DNA of 48,108 bases, from the IMG/VR virus record IMGVR_UViG_3300030117_002316, positions 1-48,108 of that record. One strand, written 5' to 3'. Both the position numbers and the translations under genes were made by a program. Shown here piece after piece: positions 39,943 through 48,108 of the stretch. The notes under the pieces were generated by a model. It ran no database searches, was not told where the DNA came from, and saw only the letters and a program-made list of their open reading frames with translations. The DNA is from a virus. Positions within the stretch are counted from its first letter, which is position 1; every line of letters starts with the position of its first letter.

Positions 39943-41637
39943 ATGAATATACCCCAAGAAATGGTTGATGATTTTCGTAATCATCTATGGGCTTGTTTCA
40001 AGTACCTTGGTTTGGGGGAACCAACTGCTGCTCAATATGCAATGGCAGAAGCTCTTCAGGACGGTCCTACAGATATGCAGCTACAGGCTGGACGAGGTTT
40101 TGGTAAGTCTGTTATTACAGCCTGCCTTGCTTCATGGTTTTTACTTAAGGATCCGAATACAACTATCATGGTTGTTTCGGCTACAGGCAACAAAGCAACA
40201 GAGTTTATCTCCATGACTAGAAAAATCCTTGACTTAGTACCTTATTGTGAGCACCTCCGACCGGGAGATCACACAACAGATAATGCCTTTGCATTTAATG
40301 TCGAAGCTAGGACTAAAATAGGTCAGGATAAATCTTGCTATGCCCGAGGCATTACTTCACAGATAACTGGGTCGCACGCTGATTATGTAATAGGTGATGA
40401 TATAGAGATTGAAGGTAACTGCGAAACTGCAAATGCTAGGGATAAGCTTATGAGCAAAGTTGCAGAGTTTGAACAGATACGAAACGTTGGTGGTCGTGTT
40501 ATCTTTTTAGGTACACCACAAATTAAAGACTCTATTTACAACCAACTAAAGTCGGGTTATAAAGTAACAAAGTTTCCCGCAGTAATACCAGACAAAACTG
40601 TTGCTTCTGAATGTGAGGATGTAAATGAGTGGGTGTTACAATTAACGGGAGAGCCGGGAGAGCCTACACAACCAGAAAGATTTCCAATGGAAGTTTTAAT
40701 GGAACGTATGGCTAAGATTGGTCCTAAACTATTTGCACTTCACTATAAACTGGATACTTCCCTTGCTGACTTTGAAAAGTTCCCATTAAGATTGTCAGAT
40801 TTAATTGTCATGGATATTCATCCAGACATATGTCCCGAGAAAATTGTTTGGGCACAGTCACAACCTATGAAAGGTATTCCTTTGTTTGGATTATCTGGGG
40901 ATTTAATCTATAATCCTATGTGGATATCTGAAGAGTATACTCCTTACAAGGGTAGGGTGATGTACATAGATCCATCGGGGCGAGGTGAAGATGAAACGGC
41001 TGTCTGTATTGCCTCTTTCGCTAATGGGTATGTTTTTATTCATGAATTGATTGGATATCCCGGCGGCTATGAAAAGGGTGTGCTAAAAAAGATTGCTAGA
41101 ATGGCACGGGAATACGATGTAAACCATATAAGAGTTGAAAGTAACTTCGGTGATGCTATGTATTGCCAGCTTTTAGCTCCTGTTGTATATGATATGTGTG
41201 GTAAAGTATTGATAGAAGACTATAGAGTAAGCGGACGCAAGGAAGCAAGGATGATCGAAGCCTTGGAACCTGTAATGTCTTCGCATAGGTTAGTTTTTGA
41301 TCGTCGAGCTATATCGCAAGAACAAACTCAGAAGCAAATTACCAGATTATTTGATAAACGAGGAGCCCTGCCTCACGATGACCGTGTAGATGTACTGTCT
41401 GCCGCTGTAAGTCATTGGGAAGACCTTCTTTCTACAGATGTAGATCAAGTTATAGCCAGTAACAGGGAAGCAGAAAGACAAGAATTAGTTAAAACATGGT
41501 TACAAGACGACCGAAGGATGGGACTCTGGTCCAACATGACCTCGGGAGCTTGTGTAAATATATCAAACCACAAACCACCAGACCCGCATAAGTCAAAGTG
41601 GGGTGTAAAGAAGTCTAGCAAGAGGCATTGGGGCTGA
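39943..41637 (+). CDS. Terminase large subunit, T7 gp19-like, 564 aa
   Basis: The ATG at 39943 starts one base after the previous stop. The ATPase domain has Walker A GRGFGKS (50-56) in the LQAGRGFGKSVITACLASWF region, coupling residues in VVSATGNKA, and Walker B YVIGDDIE (148-155). The nuclease part shows YIDPSGRGEDETA and HDDRVDVLSAA, the usual acidic metal-binding sites. Length is close to T7 gp19 (586). It packages and cuts DNA at the portal. An extra C-terminal basic tail (KSKWGVKKSSKRHWG) is present. Confidence 0.94.
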   Translation: MNIPQEMVDDFRNHLWACFKYLGLGEPTAAQYAMAEALQDGPTDMQLQAGRGFGKSVITACLASWFLLKDPNTTIMVVSATGNKATEFISMTRKILDLVPYCEHLRPGDHTTDNAFAFNVEARTKIGQDKSCYARGITSQITGSHADYVIGDDIEIEGNCETANARDKLMSKVAEFEQIRNVGGRVIFLGTPQIKDSIYNQLKSGYKVTKFPAVIPDKTVASECEDVNEWVLQLTGEPGEPTQPERFPMEVLMERMAKIGPKLFALHYKLDTSLADFEKFPLRLSDLIVMDIHPDICPEKIVWAQSQPMKGIPLFGLSGDLIYNPMWISEEYTPYKGRVMYIDPSGRGEDETAVCIASFANGYVFIHELIGYPGGYEKGVLKKIARMAREYDVNHIRVESNFGDAMYCQLLAPVVYDMCGKVLIEDYRVSGRKEARMIEALEPVMSSHRLVFDRRAISQEQTQKQITRLFDKRGALPHDDRVDVLSAAVSHWEDLLSTDVDQVIASNREAERQELVKTWLQDDRRMGLWSNMTSGACVNISNHKPPDPHKSKWGVKKSSKRHWG

Positions 41638-41653
41638 GAGGCCCTAGGATCCC

Positions 41654-41682
41654 TTGTAAGGGCGTTGTATTTTTAGTATAGT
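41654..41682 (+). promoter_or_regulatory. Possible sigma70-like promoter upstream of the internal virion genes
   Basis: TTGTAA (41654-41659) and TATAGT (41677-41682) are separated by exactly 17 bases and match the consensus in 4/6 and 5/6 positions. The site lies in a 97-base gap after the terminase. The CCCTTGTAAGGG dyad around the -35 could also be a weak hairpin. A host-type promoter this late in the genome would be unusual, so chance is possible. Confidence 0.35.
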
Positions 41683-41734
41683 AGGGTACTTGTAAACCCT
41701 TAGAGTGGCTCAGACGGGCTGTAAGGAGGCTTAA

Positions 41735-42472
41735 ATGCCAGCATTATGGTTAGGTTTAGGAATGGGAGCTTTGCAGGGAGGTATGGCCTTATTTGGTGGG
41801 TCAAACGAAGCAGAAGCAAATGCAGCAGCAGCCTTTCAACAAGCCGAAGCAGCAAACCACGAAGCGTGGAAGAATAAACGACAGTGGGAGCACGGCGAAT
41901 TCTTAAGCAAAATGCAGAATCAGATCAAGAATAGAGAAACTTCTAAGGTAAATGCTCAGAGGTGGATGAAGAATCAAAAGATTGCTGAGGCAGCAAACCA
42001 AAATAGAGCCGAAGAAGAGTTCTGGATTCGTTGGAATTTCGATAACGATGCAGAACGTATCTCTAAAAAGCATCAACAGGTAAATAATGAGTTGGTAAAA
42101 TCTCTCGATAAAAGAAATATAAACATGAGAAGCGGTAACGCAAGAGCTTTACTTAGAGCGACGTTGGATACGAGTACGGATCAGATGGCTCAACGTAGGG
42201 TGTCAGCTAAGAATCAATTACGAAGTGCTGAAAGAAAACAACTTGCCGCACTCTCTCAAAGAGATTTTGGATACAATTCACATACCGTACATATCCCCGG
42301 ACTGTATCTTGCCGGTGCTCCAGTAGATGCCCAAGCTGCTTATGATAGTGCTTACTCTACTGGAATGACTAGTGCTTTAGTTAGTGGAATAAGTGGAGCT
42401 GCTCAAGGTGCGTTTCAGGGTGTACAAATGGGTCATTCATTAAAAAAAATGTATCCCGAAACATTTAAATAG
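41735..42472 (+). CDS. Internal virion protein, T7 gp14-like, 245 aa
   Basis: The ATG at 41735 follows AAGGAGG at 41723-41729. The product opens with a Gly/Ala-rich amphipathic or membrane-active segment (LWLGLGMGALQGGMALFGG) and continues as long Lys/Glu/Gln helices. The tail has a second Gly/Ser/Ala segment (SALVSGISGAAQGAFQG). This layout fits the small ejection protein of T7-like phages that inserts into the outer membrane. It is placed after the terminase, unlike in T7. Confidence 0.75.
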   Translation: MPALWLGLGMGALQGGMALFGGSNEAEANAAAAFQQAEAANHEAWKNKRQWEHGEFLSKMQNQIKNRETSKVNAQRWMKNQKIAEAANQNRAEEEFWIRWNFDNDAERISKKHQQVNNELVKSLDKRNINMRSGNARALLRATLDTSTDQMAQRRVSAKNQLRSAERKQLAALSQRDFGYNSHTVHIPGLYLAGAPVDAQAAYDSAYSTGMTSALVSGISGAAQGAFQGVQMGHSLKKMYPETFK

Positions 42473-42483
42473 AAAGGAGTATT

Positions 42484-43524
42484 ATGAGCTATCAACCACC
42501 AGACTTAAGTCTATTACGTGAAATTGTAGGCAGTCAAAATGCTCCTATCGAAGTTAGAGGAGACCCTAAGGATGCTGTCGGAGAGGGTGCTATTACTCTT
42601 TCTGAATTATGGTTAGAGGAAAATAAACACCTTACTCCAGTCGCAAAGTACAGTAGATGGAAAACAGAAGTAAGAGCAGGCGCAAGAGTTACTCCTAATA
42701 ATAAAGATTATATGTGGGAAACAGAAGCTAAGCTTCATCCAAAGGGAGCTAAGTTTGCTACTGAAGATAAACTAAATATAATTAGGGAAAGACTGACGGG
42801 ATTAGACGATACCCAAAAAGAAAACTACTTACAAGACATAGCTAGAGAAGCACCTCCCCCTATTCTGAATGCTTTGCTTTTAGATAAAACCATACTAAGT
42901 TCTAGGTCAGCATCTAAAACACAAGAAAGAAGTAGGTTAGCAAACATTCATTCGTTTGATAAGAAGGCTAGGGAATTAGGACAGCAGATTTTTGCTGGGA
43001 ATTCTTCGGGACTTAATCCAGAAGTATCTATTAACTCGCATGCAGAAGACTTTGTTAAGGCGTGGAGTTTTAATAGAGATGATGTTTTTGTAGATGGCGA
43101 TGGTAGAATTGCTGTAACTTCTGAAGAGGGAGAAATAGTTCCGGTATGGTCTTTGGAAGACTCCGCTCTTACTTGGGAAGAACAGGCGATAAATTACCAT
43201 GATCTTACCCCGGTTGCAAAACGAGGTCTTAAACCTATGTTAAACTATAGTCGTCAAAACGCAAGACTTATAGATCGAACAGCTACTTTAGAATTAGGTA
43301 AGAGTGTTGAGATGCAGCCAAGAGAATTTCAATCAAGTATTATTGTAGATGCTGCTTTGTTAGCCGAAGATCCTATGAACTACACCAAGGAGGCAGTCTA
43401 CAAAACAGTCAATGCTAGTATTGAGAGAGGTGAGAAAAGATCTTTGCGAGATGTCACTAGAGACTTTACTTCTAGATGGGAAGATATAAGAAAAACAACT
43501 GCCGACCGAGCCGGAGGCAATTGA
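42484..43524 (+). CDS. Putative internal virion protein, gp15-position, 346 aa
   Basis: The ATG at 42484 follows AAAGGAG at 42473-42479. The product is a mostly helical soluble protein with no motif I recognise (for example DDTQKENYLQDIAREAPPP near residues 102-120). It sits between the gp14-like protein and a 213-aa gene upstream of the giant open frame, so a role in the ejection complex is inferred from order. It is shorter than T7 gp15 (747 aa). Confidence 0.55.
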   Translation: MSYQPPDLSLLREIVGSQNAPIEVRGDPKDAVGEGAITLSELWLEENKHLTPVAKYSRWKTEVRAGARVTPNNKDYMWETEAKLHPKGAKFATEDKLNIIRERLTGLDDTQKENYLQDIAREAPPPILNALLLDKTILSSRSASKTQERSRLANIHSFDKKARELGQQIFAGNSSGLNPEVSINSHAEDFVKAWSFNRDDVFVDGDGRIAVTSEEGEIVPVWSLEDSALTWEEQAINYHDLTPVAKRGLKPMLNYSRQNARLIDRTATLELGKSVEMQPREFQSSIIVDAALLAEDPMNYTKEAVYKTVNASIERGEKRSLRDVTRDFTSRWEDIRKTTADRAGGN

Positions 43525-43547
43525 TGTTAAATAAAAGGAGCCTATGA

Positions 43548-44189
43548 ATGTCCAGTGGAATGAGTTTCCCTACAAACATATCGGTTAATACCCCTAACAC
43601 CATGATCCAAGAAGGTGGGATTTCTGCTGGGGCTATGTCGATACAGAGTTTAAATACTACAGCCATAATGCAGATGTATGAGAATACTGCTGATATGTGG
43701 AGAAACATTACCCGCTTTGGTCAGGAGATGCTTGATCTTTCCCATAAATGGGTTATGTGGGAGTATAAAATGCATAGGCAAGAAGAAGAAGATAAACTTC
43801 GCGGATTAGGTAATTGGGCCTCGCAACCGGGTTCTAGAGAAAAGTTAGTAGAAGAGGTTATAGAAGAAGCTGATAAAAGGCTAAGGGCCTCAGGAAGACA
43901 AGAACCACCAGTAGACGATGGTACTGAAATAAGTAGTCACCAATCTAGAGAAGATGATTCATCAGAGGGCTCATGGTCTATAGATAAGGGAGGCATATGG
44001 CGTTCAGATAAAAATCTGTGGAAAGATGGTGTAAGAAACCCGAACGCAGATTATCGAGGCGGGGCAACAAGTCCTAAACCTGATTGGGTAAAAACCGAAG
44101 AGGTTATGGAAGAACATCAGGAGTATGACGTAGATCCCGATCTTGAGCGGCACGACTACGATATGGAAATGCAGATAGGAGGTAGGTGA
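43548..44189 (+). CDS. Unrecognised 213-aa protein, probably virion-associated
   Basis: The ATG at 43548 follows AAAGGAG at 43534-43540. The N-terminal 45 residues are Ser/Thr/Asn/Met-rich, the middle helical with WKW-like aromatic residues (LDLSHKWVMWEYKMHRQEEE), and the C-terminal half very acidic and disordered (runs of Asp, Glu and Ser). It is placed just before the giant ejection protein, with which it shares an ATGA overlap. No family match. Confidence 0.55.
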   Translation: MSSGMSFPTNISVNTPNTMIQEGGISAGAMSIQSLNTTAIMQMYENTADMWRNITRFGQEMLDLSHKWVMWEYKMHRQEEEDKLRGLGNWASQPGSREKLVEEVIEEADKRLRASGRQEPPVDDGTEISSHQSREDDSSEGSWSIDKGGIWRSDKNLWKDGVRNPNADYRGGATSPKPDWVKTEEVMEEHQEYDVDPDLERHDYDMEMQIGGR

Positions 44190-47100
44190 TGACTAGTAAT
44201 TCTGATTTCTGGGAAATAGCTGAAAGAGTTTCTCAACCTGCTATCGATCAAAGACTACAAGAAGGGATGAGTGGGATTGCTAAAAACTCAGAGCTTCTTA
44301 AAAGAGTAAAAGAAAGCGAAACAGTACAGGCAATTGATCAGAGTATAAAAGACGCTGGTTCTGCTGTAGTAGGAGCATTTGAGACAGGTCTTCCAGATCC
44401 TGAAATAGATTATACCTTAGATATAAAAACAAAGATGAGTAAAATTGTTGATAGACCCGGAGGTATTTTATGGAGGGCCAAGCAAAATCGATTACAAAGA
44501 GAGGCAGAAGCTAAGAAACAAGCCCAAGAACAAGACCGACAAGAGGAGCTTACTCAATCTACCTTGATGGGTAGGGAAGGTAAAAAGCTAGCACAAGAAA
44601 GAGAAAAACAAGAGCCACTAAATAAAAAAATAGCAGAGTATCAAAGGATCGTAGAGAACTCTATATCTCCTCACCGTAGAGAATGGGCAAGAGGGAAAAT
44701 AGAAGAACTAACTTCAGAGGTCAAAGGTTTTGTTGGGCCTCCTCAGACTATTGTGCTTAGTGCAGACCTAGATCCTGATAAACAAAACTATCAGGCAGGA
44801 TTTCCAGACCATTGGAGAGAAGAAGGGCTATTAGGCCTTGTAACAAATCCAAGCATGTGGGATGTTATAGGTGAATCCTATGATAAGTTTATGGTGTGGG
44901 CTAGCAATAAAAAGGCAGCCGTAGAAACAAAGGCAGGAGAAGCTGCTTTCAATGAACTTGTTTCTAGAGTAGGCGAAATAGGGAAACAGTTTAAGGGAAT
45001 GTTTGAATTCAATATCGAGAGTCCCTCCTTTTTAGAAGCTGTAGCAGAATCTTTCCCTGCACCTGTAGTCGATCTTGTTTCTGTAATTATGGAGCGCGGT
45101 CCTGAAAATCCAGAAGAAGAAGACCTTATGAATCTTATTATGAATTGGGGTCAGATAGAGCATGACGGCGTTAGTCCAGAACTTATGGAAAATACCAGAA
45201 GAGAAGCACAGATTAGAACACAGAATGTATCTCGTTCTAATGCACGAAGAAAGATTGACGAATGGAAGGGATCTTTCCAGACCAGAACCATCCTGAATGA
45301 AGATGGGAGTATAGACAGAAGAGCACTTAGAAATGCGTCTATGGATTTACTGAAAGGTTTTGTAGATGTTTTACAGGAAGATCAGCTTGAAGATGGATTT
45401 GCCCCACTTTTGGAGTGGGCTTTTAGTAATACCGAAGAATGGGTAAACCAATATGGAAGAGCTTTGGCAAACATAGATCCGGAATTAGCTGAAAATGCGA
45501 TAGTAGAAATAATAGCAAGACAGTTTGCTGAAAGTGTTGAAGGATCCTTCAATGAGCAAGTTGAACGCAGGAATGGATTAATCAGCGCAGAAGCACAACC
45601 GGCTCCTGATATTTACAGAGTAATGGAAACGATGTTTAATGAAATCTATGGGGGGACTTACGAAGGAGAGTTAGTACAAACTCCATTCGATGATACAACT
45701 ATACCCTATAAACCAAATGGATGGGAATTGTTATCCGAAGAGGCTCAATCTTCTATTACAGCTCAAGTTATAAGAGAGAAGGCCCCACAGCCAGCTCTCC
45801 CTATGTGGGGATTAAAGGGTCTACAGGCTAGAGATCTTCAAAGGGAAGGGTTAGATAAGTTATTAGATGCTTATGACAGACGAAGACAAATAGCTGGAAC
45901 AGGTGTGGAAAGAATAACGAATGAGTACTTCCTAACAGACCAAACTAAAAATGTAGTTGATCAAGCTTTGGCTGAACTAAAGTCAGGAGAGCTTTCTCCA
46001 GAAACGGATTATCAATACATAGCATTAGTATTAAATAAAATGGGGTTAGCAAATATAGATACTACCGTTCCTTTTGGTGCAGGAGATGTGGAAGGATATA
46101 TTACCGCCCTCACTAAGGCACAAAGCGTTCTTGATAAAGAGTTTAGTATACTGGAAGATACCTACTATAATTTAGTCGACCCTAGATTTATGTACAATAA
46201 ATTAATGATGGATGCTATGGGTGACAAGTTAAGAATGAAGTTTAATAATATTGAAGAGGTTAATGCTTTAGTCTACGATGTTATAAAAAACCCAGATAAC
46301 TATGATCGAGGTTCGAGAATGGGGATCCTTACAACTTATAACCTAGCCAATAATCTTTTTTCAGATCTCGAAACAGAAGAGGAAGAAGACACGAAATGGA
46401 GAATAGAATTAGGGGACTTAAGAACCAGTGCTTTAGGTACTAAGGGTAACTTAACAAAACTAGGTAGGACTCCAATGGGTGTTTTGTTTGATTCAAGTGC
46501 TGAGTTAAGAAGAGCGGTAATGGATGACGAACATCCGGTAGCTGTACAAATGCAAGAAGAAGCGTTTATGTATTTTGAAGAAAAGTTTGCTGAAAATTAC
46601 GCAGGCATAATGGAAGCAACCGATCCCGAGTGGACTCCTGAGAAAAACGGGATGCCTACTTTCAGGCAGGTATTAGGTCCAAATTTTGTTATTGGAGGTA
46701 CTGTAAACTGGCAGGGAATGCCTCAACATACAAGAGCTGCATTAGCTTCTACTTTTATAAAATCACACGTAGATACAAGTCCAGATAAAATGTCTTCTGC
46801 TCTTAAGGGATTGCAAGCTCATATGATAAAAAACATAGGCAGGGTACAAAGCGGAGACGAGTTAGTAAACATGCCAAAAGAAGACCAAGTAGAAGCTTTT
46901 GCTACGTTTAATATGGCACATTGGTTACTGCAAGATACAAAACGATTTGGTTTAAATACTAAATCTAGAGCACTTATTAAAGAACTTCTCGTAGGAGAAG
47001 GACCAAACAAGCACCAAAAATTCTTAGCTATGAAAGCTTGGTCTACTGTTGCAAGTAAGTTAGCTGGTCCAGATACATTAGTAGAACTTATAGATGTCGG

Positions 47101-48108
47101 TGCATTAATGGCAGCAGAAGATCCTGCTGAAATGCAGCTTATACTAAACGATAGATTAAACCTTCCAAAAAGAACTGCAAATATTTTATATAATTATATC
47201 GGCAAAACTTACACTGCTCCAGAGGAGACCGCAAATCTTGCATCAGGCGCGAATTCTTTCTATAACGTAAATAGAAAAACTTTAGACATCACGAAATGGG
47301 ATGATGAATTAAAAAGATGTAATCTTGCAATTCCTTCGGAAGATGATGATAATGCAGAAGAAGATATTAGAAATATGTATTATGAGTTAAAGGCTATATG
47401 TAGACTTCCTGAAGACGTTGCTAAGGAGATTGAAGAAACCACTTGGATGTGGATAAGTGTTGACCCCGGATATAATGAATATAAAGAGGGGATTAGGAAA
47501 ATCATCTATCAGCAAACAGAAAATGCAGCAACTCGTAGATTACTAGGAACCCTTAACTCTGCTTGGGTTACTTCAATGCCGCCAAGTATGAAATTAAGTC
47601 CTGTTGAGTTATTTGAGTTAGCTGATGTGCATACTACCAATGAGGGATATGTCCCAACAAACAAAGGACATTACATTACAGCTGGAAGAAACGGAGACCA
47701 AGACGGCTTAATTGACGCAATGGAGAGGTCTGATACTATTCCGCGTCCCGCTACTATTACTCCAAAACAGTGGGAAGATACAGACCCCTCAGAAAGACTA
47801 ACCATGTCTTTTAATAATTTTGCAGGAAATACAGATCCTACCAAAAGACCAATACATTGGGAAAAGTCTTTAGGTCAGGCGAATGAAGCAATGTGGAGAG
47901 CGACTTTTCCTGATGAAGAGTATACTTACTCAGAAGCTAGGAATTCAGAATTTGCATCTATCCGAAATAAAGCAATTGCTTTTGAAAAGAATGTAGCAAA
48001 AGACAGCGGGTATACGATAATGGATAATTCGTGGATGAAATCCCCTCAAGTAAGGGCTACTTTAAAAACTAATTTTAATCCCACTCAGTTAAAGCATATT
48101 CAAGCGGC
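44189..48108 (+). CDS. Giant internal virion protein (gp16-position), 5' part, more than 1306 aa
   Basis: The ATG at 44189 overlaps the previous stop and has AGGAGG at 44177-44182. Beginning and end were translated by hand in one frame, with no stop reaching the window edge. The N-terminus (MTSNSDFWEIAERVSQPAID) is helical and charged, rich in Lys, Glu and Gln. It does not show the lysozyme-like transglycosylase motif found at the start of T7 gp16. Length and position match the large ejection-channel protein. Whether an enzyme domain lies elsewhere in it cannot be seen because the 3' part is outside the window. Confidence 0.75.
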   Translation, partial: MTSNSDFWEIAERVSQPAIDQRLQEGMSGIAKNSELLKRVKESETVQAIDQSIKDAGSAVVGAFETGLPDPEIDYTLDIKTKMSKIVDRPGGILWRAKQNRLQREAEAKKQAQEQDRQEELTQSTLMGREGKKLAQEREKQEPLNKKIAEYQRIVENSISPHRREWARGKIEELTSEVKGFVGPPQTIVLSADLDPDKQNYQAGFPDHWREEGLLGLVTNPSMWDVIGESYDKFMVWASNKKAAVETKAGEAAFNELVSRVGEIGKQFKGMFEFNIESPSFLEAVAESFPAPVVDLVSVIMERGPENPEEEDLMNLIMNWGQIEHDGVSPELMENTRREAQIRTQNVSRSNARRKIDEWKGSFQTRTILNEDGSIDRRALRNASMDLLKGFVDVLQEDQLEDGFAPLLEWAFSNTEEWVNQYGRALANIDPELAENAIVEIIARQFAESVEGSFNEQVERRNGLISAEAQPAPDIYRVMETMFNEIYGGTYEGELVQTPFDDTTIPYKPNGWELLSEEAQSSITAQVIREKAPQPALPMWGLKGLQARDLQREGLDKLLDAYDRRRQIAGTGVERITNEYFLTDQTKNVVDQALAELKSGELSPETDYQYIALVLNKMGLANIDTTVPFGAGDVEGYITALTKAQSVLDKEFSILEDTYYNLVDPRFMYNKLMMDAMGDKLRMKFNNIEEVNALVYDVIKNPDNYDRGSRMGILTTYNLANNLFSDLETEEEEDTKWRIELGDLRTSALGTKGNLTKLGRTPMGVLFDSSAELRRAVMDDEHPVAVQMQEEAFMYFEEKFAENYAGIMEATDPEWTPEKNGMPTFRQVLGPNFVIGGTVNWQGMPQHTRAALASTFIKSHVDTSPDKMSSALKGLQAHMIKNIGRVQSGDELVNMPKEDQVEAFATFNMAHWLLQDTKRFGLNTKSRALIKELLVGEGPNKHQKFLAMKAWSTVASKLAGPDTLVELIDVGALMAAEDPAEMQLILNDRLNLPKRTANILYNYIGKTYTAPEETANLASGANSFYNVNRKTLDITKWDDELKRCNLAIPSEDDDNAEEDIRNMYYELKAICRLPEDVAKEIEETTWMWISVDPGYNEYKEGIRKIIYQQTENAATRRLLGTLNSAWVTSMPPSMKLSPVELFELADVHTTNEGYVPTNKGHYITAGRNGDQDGLIDAMERSDTIPRPATITPKQWEDTDPSERLTMSFNNFAGNTDPTKRPIHWEKSLGQANEAMWRATFPDEEYTYSEARNSEFASIRNKAIAFEKNVAKDSGYTIMDNSWMKSPQVRATLKTNFNPTQLKHIQA

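Noticed and set aside
46819-47010. Minus-strand 63-codon frame in the last gene
   Set aside because: It lies fully inside the open giant ejection-protein frame and has no supporting signal.

Overview
The window reads as one large piece of a lytic, T7-like podovirus genome. All genes lie on the + strand with little space between them, and many start inside the previous gene's stop codon. The hallmark T7-type set is present: single-subunit RNA polymerase, gp2.5-like ssDNA-binding protein, primase-helicase, family A DNA polymerase, 5'-3' exonuclease, portal, scaffold, capsid, tail tubes A and B, fibre and large terminase. There is no integrase, repressor or bacterial housekeeping gene. The class II (B12-type) ribonucleotide reductase and several fibre and accessory domains are typical of aquatic or marine podoviruses. 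The host cannot be named from the sequence. Both edges cut through genes, so the genome is longer than the window.

Layout. (1) 1-2740: a GC-richer segment with the C-terminal part of a first, divergent single-subunit RNA polymerase, two orphan genes, two strong terminators, several GC-rich hairpins and an AT-rich patch. (2) 2741-3360: over 500 bases without a believable gene but dense in base-paired elements, best explained as a large structured non-coding RNA. (3) 3364-7900: a run of overlapping small genes (about 50-150 aa, many acidic) ending in a DUF932-type gene, with a good sigma70-like promoter at 6547. (4) 7971-10713: a second, complete RNA polymerase of 814 aa. (5) 10724-20108: replication and nucleotide genes, namely a small-gene pair, phosphoesterase, SSB, RusA-like resolvase, three tRNAs, primase-helicase, a sulfotransferase-like gene, DNA polymerase, a DUF4406 gene, a possible permuted papain-fold gene, dNMP kinase and exonuclease. 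(6) 20130-22365: ribonucleotide reductase and two small genes. (7) 22369-33524: head and tail module. (8) 33538-41637: a 1629-aa beta-helix fibre, small terminase candidate, a cluster of tiny very basic proteins, a holin-like protein and the large terminase. (9) 41735-48108: internal virion (ejection) proteins, the last an open frame of more than 1300 codons that leaves the window.

How it works together: early small proteins probably redirect the host. One or both phage RNA polymerases then transcribe the replication and late genes. RNR, dNMP kinase, exonuclease and phosphoesterase probably supply or recycle nucleotides for the polymerase/helicase/SSB replisome, and the late genes build a short-tailed virion. 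The most unusual points are two RNA polymerases in one genome, the unassigned structured RNA, a tRNA with a leucine anticodon but no long variable arm, a DNA polymerase without the thioredoxin-binding insertion, a sulfotransferase-like gene inside the replication module, and a cluster of tiny basic proteins between the terminase subunits.
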